Assembly (NCBI GenBank): GCA_039808025.1
Contig: JBDHSK010000006.1
Location: 149,841 to 213,840 of the forward strand
From: Sandaracinobacteroides sp039808025
GTDB lineage: Bacteria > Pseudomonadota > Alphaproteobacteria > Sphingomonadales > Sphingomonadaceae
Length of the DNA stretch: 64,000 nucleotides
Direction of reading: 5' to 3'
A model generated the notes under the pieces. That model did no database searches and was not told the DNA's origin. It was given only the letters and a program-made list of their open reading frames with translations. A program made the translations under genes and the position numbers. Shown in pieces: positions 43,456-51,814 of this stretch (position 1 is its first letter; every line of letters starts with the position of its first letter).

Positions 43456-45462
43456 TCACCTGGCCATTGCAGCTTTCAGCCCTGGTGCGAATTCTGCCCC
43501 ATGGGGCACTTCGGCCGATGATTTTCTCACAGTATCGCCAATGGGTTCGGCACGTCCGCCAATACATTGCTTGAGGAAATTCTCGGCCACTGCCATGAAG
43601 GCGATGCTGTTTTCCGGCCGGGCAAAGCCATGGCCTTCATCGGGGAACAGAACATAGGTGACGGGAATGTTCCTTGCCTGCATGGCCGCCACAATCTGGT
43701 CGCTTTCCGCCTGCTTCACCCGAGGATCGTTGGCCCCCTGGCCGATCAGCAACGGCTTCCTGATCCGGTCGGCATGGGTAAGCGGCGAACGCTCTTTCAG
43801 CCATGTGCGCCCGGCCTCGGTATCCGGGTCACCCATGCGGGCGATCAGCTGCTTGCGGAAACTCTCCCAATAGGGTGGCACCGTCGACAGCAGAGTGACA
43901 AGGTTCGAGGGGCCAACGATATCAACCCCGCAGGCGAACGTATCAGGTGTGAACGTCAGCCCGGCAAGCGTTGCATAGCCACCATAAGAGCCACCCATGA
44001 TCGCCACCTTGCCCTTGTCGGCATAGCCGTTCTTCACGGCCCATTGCACGCCATCGAGCAGGTCGTCGTGCATTCTGGCCCCCCACTCGCCGTTGCCGGC
44101 ATTGGTGAAGCCCTTACCGAACCCCGTCGAGCCCCGGAAATTTACTTGCAGCACGGCATAGCCACGGTTGGCGAGGAACTGGCTGTACCCGTCGTAGCCA
44201 TAGGTATCACGCGACCACGGCCCGCCATGCACCAAAAGCACCATCGGCAACGGCTTTGCCGGCTTCTCTCCTGCCGCAGGCGGCAGGGTCAGGTAGGAAA
44301 CCAGAGTCCGGCCATCGCGTGCCGTGATCTCTACCGGGCGCATGGTTGCCAGGGTCGCCCCTGCCAGTTCCGGCCGGGTATCGAACAATTTGCTGAGGTT
44401 TTTGCCTTTTCTGTCATAAAGATAGACGGCTGCCGCACTGGCGGAATTGTCGGTGGTGACGATCCAGCGGTCGTCAGCATGGGTGCGCGACGACATCAGC
44501 CAGTTGCCCAGCTCGTCGTTCAGGAAGGCGATGTCATCAGCCACTGACGGATCGAGCACCTTCCATTCCGGCTTCAGATAATCGAAGCTCGCCGCTTCGA
44601 TGCGCCTGCTTTCCGGGTTGATCAGCACATTGCCAAGGTCGGAGCGTGGATCCTCGGCCAGCACCGTGAAGGCGCCACTTGCCCAATCCATGGCCATCAG
44701 CGCCCCGGTATCGCGGTTGCGGCTGTCCTGCCAGTACAACGTCTTGCCATCGCCGGAAAAGCCAAGCGGTGCCGTGGTGGCGGAATCATCGAGCCCGTAG
44801 CTGAGGAATGGCTGCGCTGCCACGACGCCCTTGTCGATACGGAAATAATCCTGCCCGCCGGCGGCGTTGGGACGCAGCGCCCCCCGCAACACCAGATCCT
44901 CATCGACCAGGTACCCGGAATAGCCATCGTTTCGCATCACTTCCGTCAGCTTGCCGCTGGCAAGATCGAGTGACCATACATCGTGCCATTTATCGTCGCG
45001 GTTATTGAGACCGACAAGAATGCGCTCCGGGTGGCGCTGGGAAATGCCGATAATTTCCACAGTGGTCTTCTGAAACGGAGTGAACAGCCGGGTTTCCCCG
45101 CCCTGTACGGGCACCCCATACAGCAGGAAATTCTCGTCGCCGCCCTTGTCATTGATGAACAGGACCATCGAACTGTCGGGCGACCAGAAATGCTGGCGGA
45201 TGGGACGGCCGGTTTCAGCGGTCAGCGCCCGGGCCTGATCGGGGCTTGCAGCTGGCGCCACCCAGATGTTCAGAACCCCGTCTTTGGGGGCCAGCCAGCT
45301 GATCCATTGGCCATCAGGCGACAACCGCCCCTGAATCCGGCTGGGGTTACCAAACAGTTTGGCGCGTTCAATCAGTGGGGTGCCCGACACAGATATTTCC
45401 TTGGCAACTAGAGGGGTCATGGCAACAGCAAAGACGGCCGCCATGGTGAGCAGATGTTTCAT
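43456..45462 (-). CDS. Secreted S9 family prolyl oligopeptidase-like peptidase
   Basis: A 668-residue exported serine peptidase: signal peptide (MKHLLTMAAVFAVAMTPLVA), a beta-propeller region (about 30-390), then the alpha/beta hydrolase catalytic domain with GGSYGGYA (Ser), the Asp in GANDPRV and the His in PDEGHGF. This layout fits acylaminoacyl- or dipeptidyl-peptidase relatives. ATG 45462 is preceded by GGAG. It lies downstream of the M13 peptidase on the same strand, with a hairpin between. Confidence 0.92.
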   Translation of the reverse strand: MKHLLTMAAVFAVAMTPLVAKEISVSGTPLIERAKLFGNPSRIQGRLSPDGQWISWLAPKDGVLNIWVAPAASPDQARALTAETGRPIRQHFWSPDSSMVLFINDKGGDENFLLYGVPVQGGETRLFTPFQKTTVEIIGISQRHPERILVGLNNRDDKWHDVWSLDLASGKLTEVMRNDGYSGYLVDEDLVLRGALRPNAAGGQDYFRIDKGVVAAQPFLSYGLDDSATTAPLGFSGDGKTLYWQDSRNRDTGALMAMDWASGAFTVLAEDPRSDLGNVLINPESRRIEAASFDYLKPEWKVLDPSVADDIAFLNDELGNWLMSSRTHADDRWIVTTDNSASAAAVYLYDRKGKNLSKLFDTRPELAGATLATMRPVEITARDGRTLVSYLTLPPAAGEKPAKPLPMVLLVHGGPWSRDTYGYDGYSQFLANRGYAVLQVNFRGSTGFGKGFTNAGNGEWGARMHDDLLDGVQWAVKNGYADKGKVAIMGGSYGGYATLAGLTFTPDTFACGVDIVGPSNLVTLLSTVPPYWESFRKQLIARMGDPDTEAGRTWLKERSPLTHADRIRKPLLIGQGANDPRVKQAESDQIVAAMQARNIPVTYVLFPDEGHGFARPENSIAFMAVAENFLKQCIGGRAEPIGDTVRKSSAEVPHGAEFAPGLKAAMAR

Positions 45463-45486
45463 GGGTTTCTCCACATGACATGGTTG

Positions 45487-45516
45487 GTGCCCGGTGTCCC
45501 CTCAGTCACCGGGCAC
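45487..45516 (-). terminator. Hairpin terminator between M13 and S9 peptidase genes
   Basis: A perfect 10-pair stem (GTGCCCGGTG at 45487-45496 with its complement at 45507-45516) and 10-base loop, located between the M13 peptidase stop and the S9 ATG, both on the minus strand. It probably ends the M13 transcript, so S9 needs its own promoter in the same short gap. Confidence 0.55.
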
Positions 45517-45574
45517 TGAAGGCTGCCATAATTCATCGATCATGAAAAGTCTGGACGTTCCCGATTTTCGGGTA

Positions 45575-47608
45575 TCACCAGATCTTCACGCGATCAGCGG
45601 GTTTCAGAACCAGCTTGCCATCTGGCGCTGGCTTGAACGCATCATACCACTGATCAAAATTGCGAACGATATCGGCACGATACTGACTGGGAGCGTGCGG
45701 ATCAGTCAGCAATCGCTGGCGTGCTTCGGCCTCGCGGACGTTCCTCCGCCACACCTGCGCCCAGCCCATGAAAAAGCGCTGATCTCCCGTCAGGCCATCG
45801 ATGACCGGGGCCGGCTTGCCGCCAAGACTTGCGTGATAGGCATCGAGTGCAACCGCAAGCCCGGCCAGATCGCCGATATTCTCGCCCAGGGTCAACGCCC
45901 CTTTCACATGTTCGCCAGGCGCAGGTTCATAGGCATCATACTGCTTGACAAGCTTGTCGGCCAACGCCTTGAAATTGGCCACATCCTTTTCGGTCCACCA
46001 GGTCGTCAGCCGGCCATGCGCATCATATTTCGAGCCCTGGTCATCGAAATGGTGGCTGATCTCGTGGCCGATCACCGCACCGATAGCACCATAGTTGACG
46101 GCGGGGTCGGCATGCGGATCAAAGAACGGAGGTTGCAAAATGGCTGCAGGGAACACGATCTCGTTCATTCCGAAATTGGCATAGGCGTTGATGGTCATCG
46201 GAGTCATGAACCATTCCCAGCGCCGCAGCGGCTGCCCCAGCTTGCCGCGATCATAGGCGAAATCGAACTGGTTGGAGGCCCAGGCATTGCCAAACAGATC
46301 ATCAGCCTTGATGGTCAGCCCGGTATAATCCCGCCAGCGGTCGGGATAGCCTATCTTGGTGGTGAAGCTGGCAAGCTTGGCCTTCGCCTTCACCTTGGTT
46401 TCCGGGGTCATCCAGCTGAGCCCGTCGATCCGCCGTCCCATCGCCGCCAGAACATTGGCCACCAGTTCATCCATCGCCGCCTTGGTTTCCGGAGGAAAAT
46501 ACCGCGACACATATTCCCTGCTGACATCATCGGGGACGACGGCAACGGCAAAATCGACAGCGCGTTTCCAGCGCGGCTGCCGCTGCGGAGTTCCCGATAG
46601 TTCGGTGCCGAAGAACGCGAAATTGGCGTCAGCGACGGAATCGGGCAGATAGTTGGCATAGGCCTCGAGGCTGCGCACCATCATCTGGTCGCGCAAGACT
46701 TCGATGGGGGCGTCGGCAATAGCCTTCGCCGTGGCTGCTACGGCATCGGGTTGCGCAATCAGCAGTTCCGAAGCCGTCTGGCCATTGGAGGTGAGAAGCG
46801 GCGCAAAATCAAAGCCGGGCGCTTCCCGTTGCAGTTCCGCCAGCGTGCGCTTGTTGTAGGTCTTGTCTGCATCGCGGCTGGCAATCTTGGTCCAGTGGTG
46901 ACGGGCGATGGCCGTCTCAAAATCGAGAATTGCCTGCGCCCGCCGGGCGGTATCTTTTTCTCCGGCAAATTCCAGCATTTGCGCAAGATGCTTCAGATAG
47001 GCGGCGCGGGTTTTCGCCATCTTCTGAGTGTCGAGCAGATAATAATCACGGTCGGGCATTCCGATACCGCCCTGCCGCATGGAAATGATGTAATTTTCAG
47101 GCGACTTGTCGTCCTGACCGACATAATTGGGAAAAGGCGTGGCGATTCCGGCCTGCTGGGCCTCGGCCACCAGGGCTGGATACCCTGCCTTGTCGATCTG
47201 GCGGATTTTTGCGAGCCACGGCTGAATGGGGGAAAGGCCCTTCGCCTCTACCGTGGCCTGATCGAGATAGGATGCATAGGCACGACCGGGCCGGCTGTCG
47301 GCCTGCGTCCGCATGTTATCAAGAATGGCTCTGGTGCGTTCCTTCGACAGGTCATCAAGAACCGTGAACATGCCATAGTTGGAACGATCGGCCGGAATTT
47401 GGGTATTGCGTTCCCAGGTTCCGTTCACGAAACGATAGAAATCATCGCCGGGCCGCACGGCCTTGTCCATCCCGGCCTCATCGATCCCGAAACTGCCATA
47501 GGTCGGATGGGTGGCCGGTGGGTTTGCCGTTGCCAGTGGTGCGGTTTGCGCCATCGCCAGACCGGATAGGGAAGCGGCCGCAAGTGCCGCGACAAGGAAC
47601 TTGTTCAT
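45575..47608 (-). CDS. Secreted M13 (neprilysin) family metallopeptidase
   Basis: A 677-residue zinc endopeptidase of the neprilysin/PepO group, with a signal peptide (MNKFLVAALAAASLSGLAMA), the N-terminal helical domain, GYPDRWRDY and the catalytic HEISH (zinc ligands) within VIGHEISHHFDDQG, and ENIGDLAG with the third ligand. The LptD-like NxNAYAN pattern is NAYANFGMNEIVFPAAIL. Start 47608 at MNKF; the open frame continues upstream without coding character. It likely cleaves peptides in the periplasm. Confidence 0.94.
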   Translation of the reverse strand: MNKFLVAALAAASLSGLAMAQTAPLATANPPATHPTYGSFGIDEAGMDKAVRPGDDFYRFVNGTWERNTQIPADRSNYGMFTVLDDLSKERTRAILDNMRTQADSRPGRAYASYLDQATVEAKGLSPIQPWLAKIRQIDKAGYPALVAEAQQAGIATPFPNYVGQDDKSPENYIISMRQGGIGMPDRDYYLLDTQKMAKTRAAYLKHLAQMLEFAGEKDTARRAQAILDFETAIARHHWTKIASRDADKTYNKRTLAELQREAPGFDFAPLLTSNGQTASELLIAQPDAVAATAKAIADAPIEVLRDQMMVRSLEAYANYLPDSVADANFAFFGTELSGTPQRQPRWKRAVDFAVAVVPDDVSREYVSRYFPPETKAAMDELVANVLAAMGRRIDGLSWMTPETKVKAKAKLASFTTKIGYPDRWRDYTGLTIKADDLFGNAWASNQFDFAYDRGKLGQPLRRWEWFMTPMTINAYANFGMNEIVFPAAILQPPFFDPHADPAVNYGAIGAVIGHEISHHFDDQGSKYDAHGRLTTWWTEKDVANFKALADKLVKQYDAYEPAPGEHVKGALTLGENIGDLAGLAVALDAYHASLGGKPAPVIDGLTGDQRFFMGWAQVWRRNVREAEARQRLLTDPHAPSQYRADIVRNFDQWYDAFKPAPDGKLVLKPADRVKIW

Positions 47609-47691
47609 AATGGCATTCACCTGCAATTGTGCTGGGTATTCACTGGAATGACTTGGCGCAGGTTGCAAGTGGAGTTGCGGTGGAAACAGGC

Positions 47692-47988
47692 TCAGACGGT
47701 GCGCCGCCCCCGGACGATCCGCTGAATCAGAACGACATCGCTGACAGCGAACACATGCGTCCATTCATCGCGACGGCATGCTGCCTCGCCAAGCTGCCCA
47801 TCGATCCGCACGTTGAGCGCATTGGTAATCACCTGACCGGTCCGCAGATGAATATCGACGGCCTCGTACCGCGCCGACGCCAGCCCCACCCACGCTGCGG
47901 CCAGCAATGATTCTCCGGTCTTGAACCGGGCGCTGGCGTGATTGCCCTGATCGTCCTGCTGAAACTGGGTGGGAGATGGATATTCCAT
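47692..47988 (-). CDS. Conserved-looking small hypothetical protein
   Basis: A 98-residue ORF between oxyR and the M13 peptidase, same strand as both. AGGGGGG precedes the ATG at 47988; a shorter or longer start (48003) is possible. No membrane segment or signal peptide. The stretch SLLAAAWVGLASARYEAVDIHLRTGQVITNALNVRIDG suggests a small alpha/beta fold. I do not recognise it. The codon pattern resembles its neighbours, so it is likely a real gene. Confidence 0.6.
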   Translation of the reverse strand: MEYPSPTQFQQDDQGNHASARFKTGESLLAAAWVGLASARYEAVDIHLRTGQVITNALNVRIDGQLGEAACRRDEWTHVFAVSDVVLIQRIVRGRRTV

Positions 47989-48021
47989 TGCCCCCCTGTT
48001 CACGGATGCCCGCGGCGATGG

Positions 48022-48948
48022 TTAAACAGCCTGTCGCCGTAATGCGGGCTGCTGGTGCAGATCGCGCAGGATCTGTGCAAACAGGCGGTATTCCCCGGCG
48101 CGCGGGCTTGATGGCCGCCACACCAGCGCAATGGTCCGCCGCGCATCAGGGCTGGCAAGTGGCCGCGTCTTGATATGGGTCTGGGCAAGAATGCCGGAAT
48201 CGATCGCCATCTGCGGCAGCAAAGTCAGGCCGATGCGGTTATCCACCATCTGCACCAGCGTATGCAGCGACGTGCCCAGCACCGACTGATCGGGCCGGAA
48301 AGTGGCGCGGTTGCAGGCGGCCAGGGCGTGGTCCTTCAGGCAATGCCCTTCCTCAAGCAACAGCAGCCGGGCTTCATCGATACGGCCGGGGTCAACGATA
48401 TCCGGGGCATCAGGGAAATCACTGGCATGAAAGGCAAGGCGAATAGGGTCTTCGAACAATATCTCGCTCTCGATGTCGCCACAGGCATAAGGCAGCGCCA
48501 GCAGCAGACAATCGAGATGGCCGCGCGCCAGCGCTTCACAGGCGGCCGCTGATTGTTCCTCCCGCAGGAACAGCTTCAGATCGGGCAGCTGCCGTCGCAA
48601 TGCCGGCAACAGGCGCGGCAGCAGGAACGGGGCGATGGTCGGGATGACGCCCAGCCGCAGATCACTAGACAGCGGCCGCCCGGCAGAACGGGCCAGTTCA
48701 GCAATGGCATCAGCCTCGGCAAGCAGCCGCCAGGCCCGTTTCACCACCGCTTCGCCAAGCGTGGTAAAGCGCACCACCCGCCGGTTGCGCTCTACCAGAG
48801 TTGCCGACAACAGCGTCTCGAGCTCGCGCACTCCGGCCGACAAGGTGGACTGCGAGACATGGCATTCATCGGCCGCCTTGCCGAAATGGCCGGTGCGGTG
48901 CAGCGCCACCAGATAGTGCAGCTGCCGTATCGTCGGGTGATAGATCAT
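48022..48948 (-). CDS. oxyR: Hydrogen peroxide-sensing LysR regulator OxyR
   Basis: A 308-residue LysR-type regulator. The N-terminal helix-turn-helix (HFGKAADECHVSQSTLSAGVRELE) is clear. Cys203 and Cys212 in HCLKDHALAAC have exactly the C-X8-C spacing of the E. coli redox pair Cys199/Cys208, so it should form a disulfide on peroxide. It reads divergently from ahpC, its expected target, across about 140 bases that hold a candidate binding site. Confidence 0.93.
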   Translation of the reverse strand: MIYHPTIRQLHYLVALHRTGHFGKAADECHVSQSTLSAGVRELETLLSATLVERNRRVVRFTTLGEAVVKRAWRLLAEADAIAELARSAGRPLSSDLRLGVIPTIAPFLLPRLLPALRRQLPDLKLFLREEQSAAACEALARGHLDCLLLALPYACGDIESEILFEDPIRLAFHASDFPDAPDIVDPGRIDEARLLLLEEGHCLKDHALAACNRATFRPDQSVLGTSLHTLVQMVDNRIGLTLLPQMAIDSGILAQTHIKTRPLASPDARRTIALVWRPSSPRAGEYRLFAQILRDLHQQPALRRQAV

Positions 48949-48960
48949 GGCGGAAATCTA

Positions 48961-48975
48961 ATCGACTACATCGAT
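48961..48975. promoter_or_regulatory. Candidate OxyR (LysR-type) binding site
   Basis: ATCGACTACATCGAT is a perfect inverted repeat with ATCGA arms and a 5-base centre, matching the general LysR-type box ATC-N9-GAT. It lies in the oxyR-ahpC intergenic region, 13 bases from the oxyR start, where autoregulation and ahpC activation would be expected. A further ATCGAT lies at about 49000. Confidence 0.5.
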
Positions 48976-49090
48976 CATAACAATCGTATTAACTTGCTTG
49001 ATCGATAAGCCGCCACAGGGCATGAAGGTGGTGTCGCGCCACGGCGCCGACAGGATTTTCCATCACGCAACCCTATCCGAGGAGACCAAG

Positions 49091-49633
49091 ATGCTGACCG
49101 TTGGAGACAAGCTTCCCGAATTCAAGGTGCCGGTGCAACAAGGCATTGATGCCCTGCCCGGCGGCGAAACGCTGTCGCACGACAGCTTCCCCGGCAAGTG
49201 GAAGGTAATCTTCTTCTGGCCGAAGGATTTCACCTTCATCTGCCCAACCGAGATCATCGGCTATGGCGAACTGAAGCAGGATTTCGCCGATCGTGATGCC
49301 GTGCTGATCGGCGCCTCGACCGACACCGATTTCGTGCACTTTGCCTGGCGCAAGGCTGACGAACGGCTTGCCAAGTGCGATTTCCCGTGGCTGGCCGACA
49401 ACAAGAAGGAACTCGCCAACGCTCTGGGGATTGTCGACAAGGATGCTGGCGTTGCCCTGCGCGCCACCATCATCGTCGACCCCAACAACGTGATCCAGCA
49501 CGTTACGGTGAACGGCCTTAATCAGGGGCGCAACCCGCAGGAAACGCTGCGTAACCTCGATGCACTGCAAACCGACGAACTCTGCCCGTGCAACTGGCAC
49601 CAGGGCGAAGAGGTACTGAAGCCGGCGGCCTGA
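49091..49633 (+). CDS. ahpC: Peroxiredoxin AhpC
   Basis: A 180-residue alkyl hydroperoxide reductase. The peroxidatic Cys51 lies in FICPTE; the C-terminal ELCPCNW carries Cys165 and Cys167, the three-cysteine pattern described for mycobacterial AhpC. Start 49091 with GAGGAG upstream; an in-frame start at 48998 would add a non-homologous leader. With ahpD downstream this is the AhpC-AhpD peroxide-detoxifying pair under OxyR control (inference from the layout). Confidence 0.95.
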   Translation: MLTVGDKLPEFKVPVQQGIDALPGGETLSHDSFPGKWKVIFFWPKDFTFICPTEIIGYGELKQDFADRDAVLIGASTDTDFVHFAWRKADERLAKCDFPWLADNKKELANALGIVDKDAGVALRATIIVDPNNVIQHVTVNGLNQGRNPQETLRNLDALQTDELCPCNWHQGEEVLKPAA

Positions 49634-49648
49634 CGCCAGCCCATGGAA

Positions 49649-49685
49649 CGGTTGCGGGCGTCGCGCCCGCAACCGCCTTTCCTTT
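49649..49685 (+). terminator. Strong hairpin between ahpC and ahpD
   Basis: A perfect 12-pair stem (49649-49660 with 49664-49675), 3-base loop, followed by a CCTTTCCTTT pyrimidine tract to 49685. It resembles a Rho-independent terminator placed between the two genes, probably allowing partial read-through so ahpD is made in smaller amount. Confidence 0.75.
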
Positions 49686-49710
49686 CACACAAAACCAGAT
49701 AAAGGGTATT

Positions 49711-50229
49711 ATGTCTGTCACGGATCTCGCGCGGACCTTGCCGGATTACGCCAAGGACATCCGCCTCAACATCGGTTCGCTGCTGGGTGAAACCCTGCTG
49801 ACCGACCAGCAGAAATATGGCACGCTTGTCGCCTGTGCCCATGCTACCGGCCACCAGCCGCTGATTGCCGCTGCCGAGGCCGAAGCCGGCGAAAAGCTGT
49901 CGGAAGCGGCGATGACCGCCGCCAAGGCCGCTGCCAGCATCATGGCGATGAACAACGTCTATTACCGGTTCATCCACCTGGCATCGAACAAGGAATATGC
50001 AACGCTGCCGGCGCGGCTGCGGATGAACGTGATCGGGGCGCCCGGGATCGAAAAAGTTGATTTCGAGCTGTTTGCTCTGGCGGTTTCAGCAATCAACGGC
50101 TGCGGCAGCTGCATCGACAGCCACGAAAAGGTACTCCGTGATCATGGCCTGCAATCGAACGTCATCCAGGCGGCCGTTCGGCTTGCGGCGGTGGTCCAGG
50201 CTCTGGCGGCCAGCCTGCGGGCGCTGTAG
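49711..50229 (+). CDS. ahpD: Alkyl hydroperoxide reductase AhpD
   Basis: A 172-residue helical protein of the carboxymuconolactone/AhpD family. The redox centre CGSCIDSH (Cys131, Cys134, His138) matches the AhpD active site that reduces AhpC through lipoamide-type donors. It follows ahpC with a terminator hairpin between them. The convergent next gene (PRC-barrel) is separated by another hairpin. Confidence 0.95.
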   Translation: MSVTDLARTLPDYAKDIRLNIGSLLGETLLTDQQKYGTLVACAHATGHQPLIAAAEAEAGEKLSEAAMTAAKAAASIMAMNNVYYRFIHLASNKEYATLPARLRMNVIGAPGIEKVDFELFALAVSAINGCGSCIDSHEKVLRDHGLQSNVIQAAVRLAAVVQALAASLRAL

Positions 50230-50253
50230 GCCTGACCTGCTGCCACAGACAAC

Positions 50254-50285
50254 CGCTCAGCGATGAACAATCTCATCGCTGAGCG
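50254..50285. terminator. Bidirectional hairpin terminator (ahpD / PRC-barrel)
   Basis: A perfect 13-pair stem (50254-50266 with 50273-50285) and 6-base loop between convergent ahpD and the PRC-barrel gene. Clear stem, no long T run. Confidence 0.65.
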
Positions 50286-50317
50286 CGCCACTACCGTCAG
50301 ACGCGTTCCGGAACCGG

Positions 50318-50839
50318 TTAGTAACCGCTACGGCCGATCCCCGAAGTGCCGGAAATGCCGCCGCTGGTTCCGGCCGGCCCGCCAAGTCCACCAAGCACCC
50401 GTTCTTCAAGCTGGGCACCGGTGAACGCCGAACGCTCACGCTTCTTCATGCGGCCCTCGGCTTCAGCTGAATCATAGAATTTCTCGACATCGCTGAGGTC
50501 GGGCATCGGTTCGGTTCGGTCTGCCGCCAGCGCTTCCGGAGCAAAGCTCGGAGCATTACGTATATGCTCGCTGGCCATCAGGTGGCGGTAACCCTGAATG
50601 GCAGGGTCATATGAAACAGTGCTCCACGGCAACGGCTGCACCTGACCACCAATACCGAACAGGCCACCACTGGAAAGAATGAGGTAGGCGACCTTGCCGG
50701 TCTTGCGTTCAATCATCACATCCGTCACCCGACCGATATGTGTCCCGTCGCTGTCATAGACATCGGTACCTTTCACCCGACTGGTGCTGATGAGCGTGTG
50801 ATCGTCGGCATGTGGAAGTTCCGGTTGGCCCATGTCCAT
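50318..50839 (-). CDS. PRC-barrel domain protein
   Basis: A 173-residue soluble protein. The PRC-barrel lies at about residues 14-85 (LISTSRVKGTDVYDSDGTHIGRVTDVMIERKTGKVAYLIL). The middle is charged and the tail Gly/Ser-rich (GGISGTSGIG). Such proteins bind RNA or membranes in other systems, and in alphaproteobacteria they often are stress-linked. Function not known. ATG 50839 or 50833 could be the start. Confidence 0.85.
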   Translation of the reverse strand: MDMGQPELPHADDHTLISTSRVKGTDVYDSDGTHIGRVTDVMIERKTGKVAYLILSSGGLFGIGGQVQPLPWSTVSYDPAIQGYRHLMASEHIRNAPSFAPEALAADRTEPMPDLSDVEKFYDSAEAEGRMKKRERSAFTGAQLEERVLGGLGGPAGTSGGISGTSGIGRSGY

Positions 50840-50929
50840 TCTCCTTCGCTGTCAGAATTAACAATATACCCTGCCGGTCATGTTACCAAGATGTGTTGTA
50901 GTTCGCGCCCGTCAAGGTAGGAGTGAAGG

Positions 50930-51814
50930 ATGAGACATTTTCTGCCCCTGCTGCTGCTGGCTGCGGCGGCCGCCAACGCCCAGCCGGCACCTCCCGCAAG
51001 CCCCTCCGCGTCGCAGATCATCGACAACGCCCCGGCAAGCGCCTGGCGTATAGTTGCCGCTGATCAGCTGATGCTGCTGGAATTTGCCGGAGGACGAAAG
51101 CTCGCAATCGAGCTTGCGCCTGATTATGCACCGCAACATGTCAGCAACATCAAGCTGTTGCTGCGGGATGGCTGGTTTGAACGCCACGCCGCCATCAGCC
51201 GGGTGCAGGAAAATTATGTCGTGCAATGGGGCGCCACCACTGATGCGCCGCTGCCCGATGGTCTGATCAGGCAACCACAGGGCAGCTATGAACGCCCTGG
51301 CCTTCCTGCGACGTTTCGCCGCCTGCCATACCGCGATGCCTACGCCACCATAATTGGCCATAGCGACGACTGGCCGGTTGCCGCCGACGCCAATGCCCAC
51401 TGGCTGGTTCATTGCCCGGCCATGGTTGGTGTCGGCCGCGACATGGCGCCCGACACGGGAACTGGCGCCGAGCTTTATGTCGTGATCGGCCATGCCCCGC
51501 GACACCTCGACCGCAACATCGCTCTGGTTGGCCGCGTGCTGAGCGGCATGGAACATGTCTCAGCACTCCCGCGGGGGACAGGGCCGTTGGGCACCTATGA
51601 ACAGGATTCACAACTGGTGAAACTGGTGTCGGCAAGGCTGGCAAGCACTCTGCCCAAAGCTGAACGTCCGGTTTTCCAGGTGATGCGCACGGATTCCCCC
51701 TCCTTCGGACAATGGGTGACAGCCCGCGCCAACCGTCACGACGCCTTTTTCATTCGCCCGGCCGGGGCCGCAGATCTGTGCAACCTGATGCCGCCAGCAA
51801 GGACAGTGAAATGA
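50930..51814 (+). CDS. Exported cyclophilin-type peptidyl-prolyl isomerase
   Basis: A 294-residue protein with a signal peptide (MRHFLPLLLLAAAAANA) and a cyclophilin-type PPIase domain: APQHVSNIKLLLRDGWFERHAAISRVQENYVVQWG (the diverged catalytic strand) and ELYVVIGHAPRHLDRNIALVGRVLSGMEHV. The usual FHR catalytic pattern is replaced here (ISRVQ), so activity is open. It overlaps the DUF815 ATPase gene by four bases (ATGA), a tight coupling of an exported isomerase with a cytoplasmic ATPase. Confidence 0.85.
   Translation: MRHFLPLLLLAAAAANAQPAPPASPSASQIIDNAPASAWRIVAADQLMLLEFAGGRKLAIELAPDYAPQHVSNIKLLLRDGWFERHAAISRVQENYVVQWGATTDAPLPDGLIRQPQGSYERPGLPATFRRLPYRDAYATIIGHSDDWPVAADANAHWLVHCPAMVGVGRDMAPDTGTGAELYVVIGHAPRHLDRNIALVGRVLSGMEHVSALPRGTGPLGTYEQDSQLVKLVSARLASTLPKAERPVFQVMRTDSPSFGQWVTARANRHDAFFIRPAGAADLCNLMPPARTVK

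Noticed and set aside
43567..46600. Two long plus-strand frames (326 and 368 residues)
   Set aside because: They run opposite to the S9 and M13 peptidase genes, which have full catalytic motifs; the opposite frames have none.
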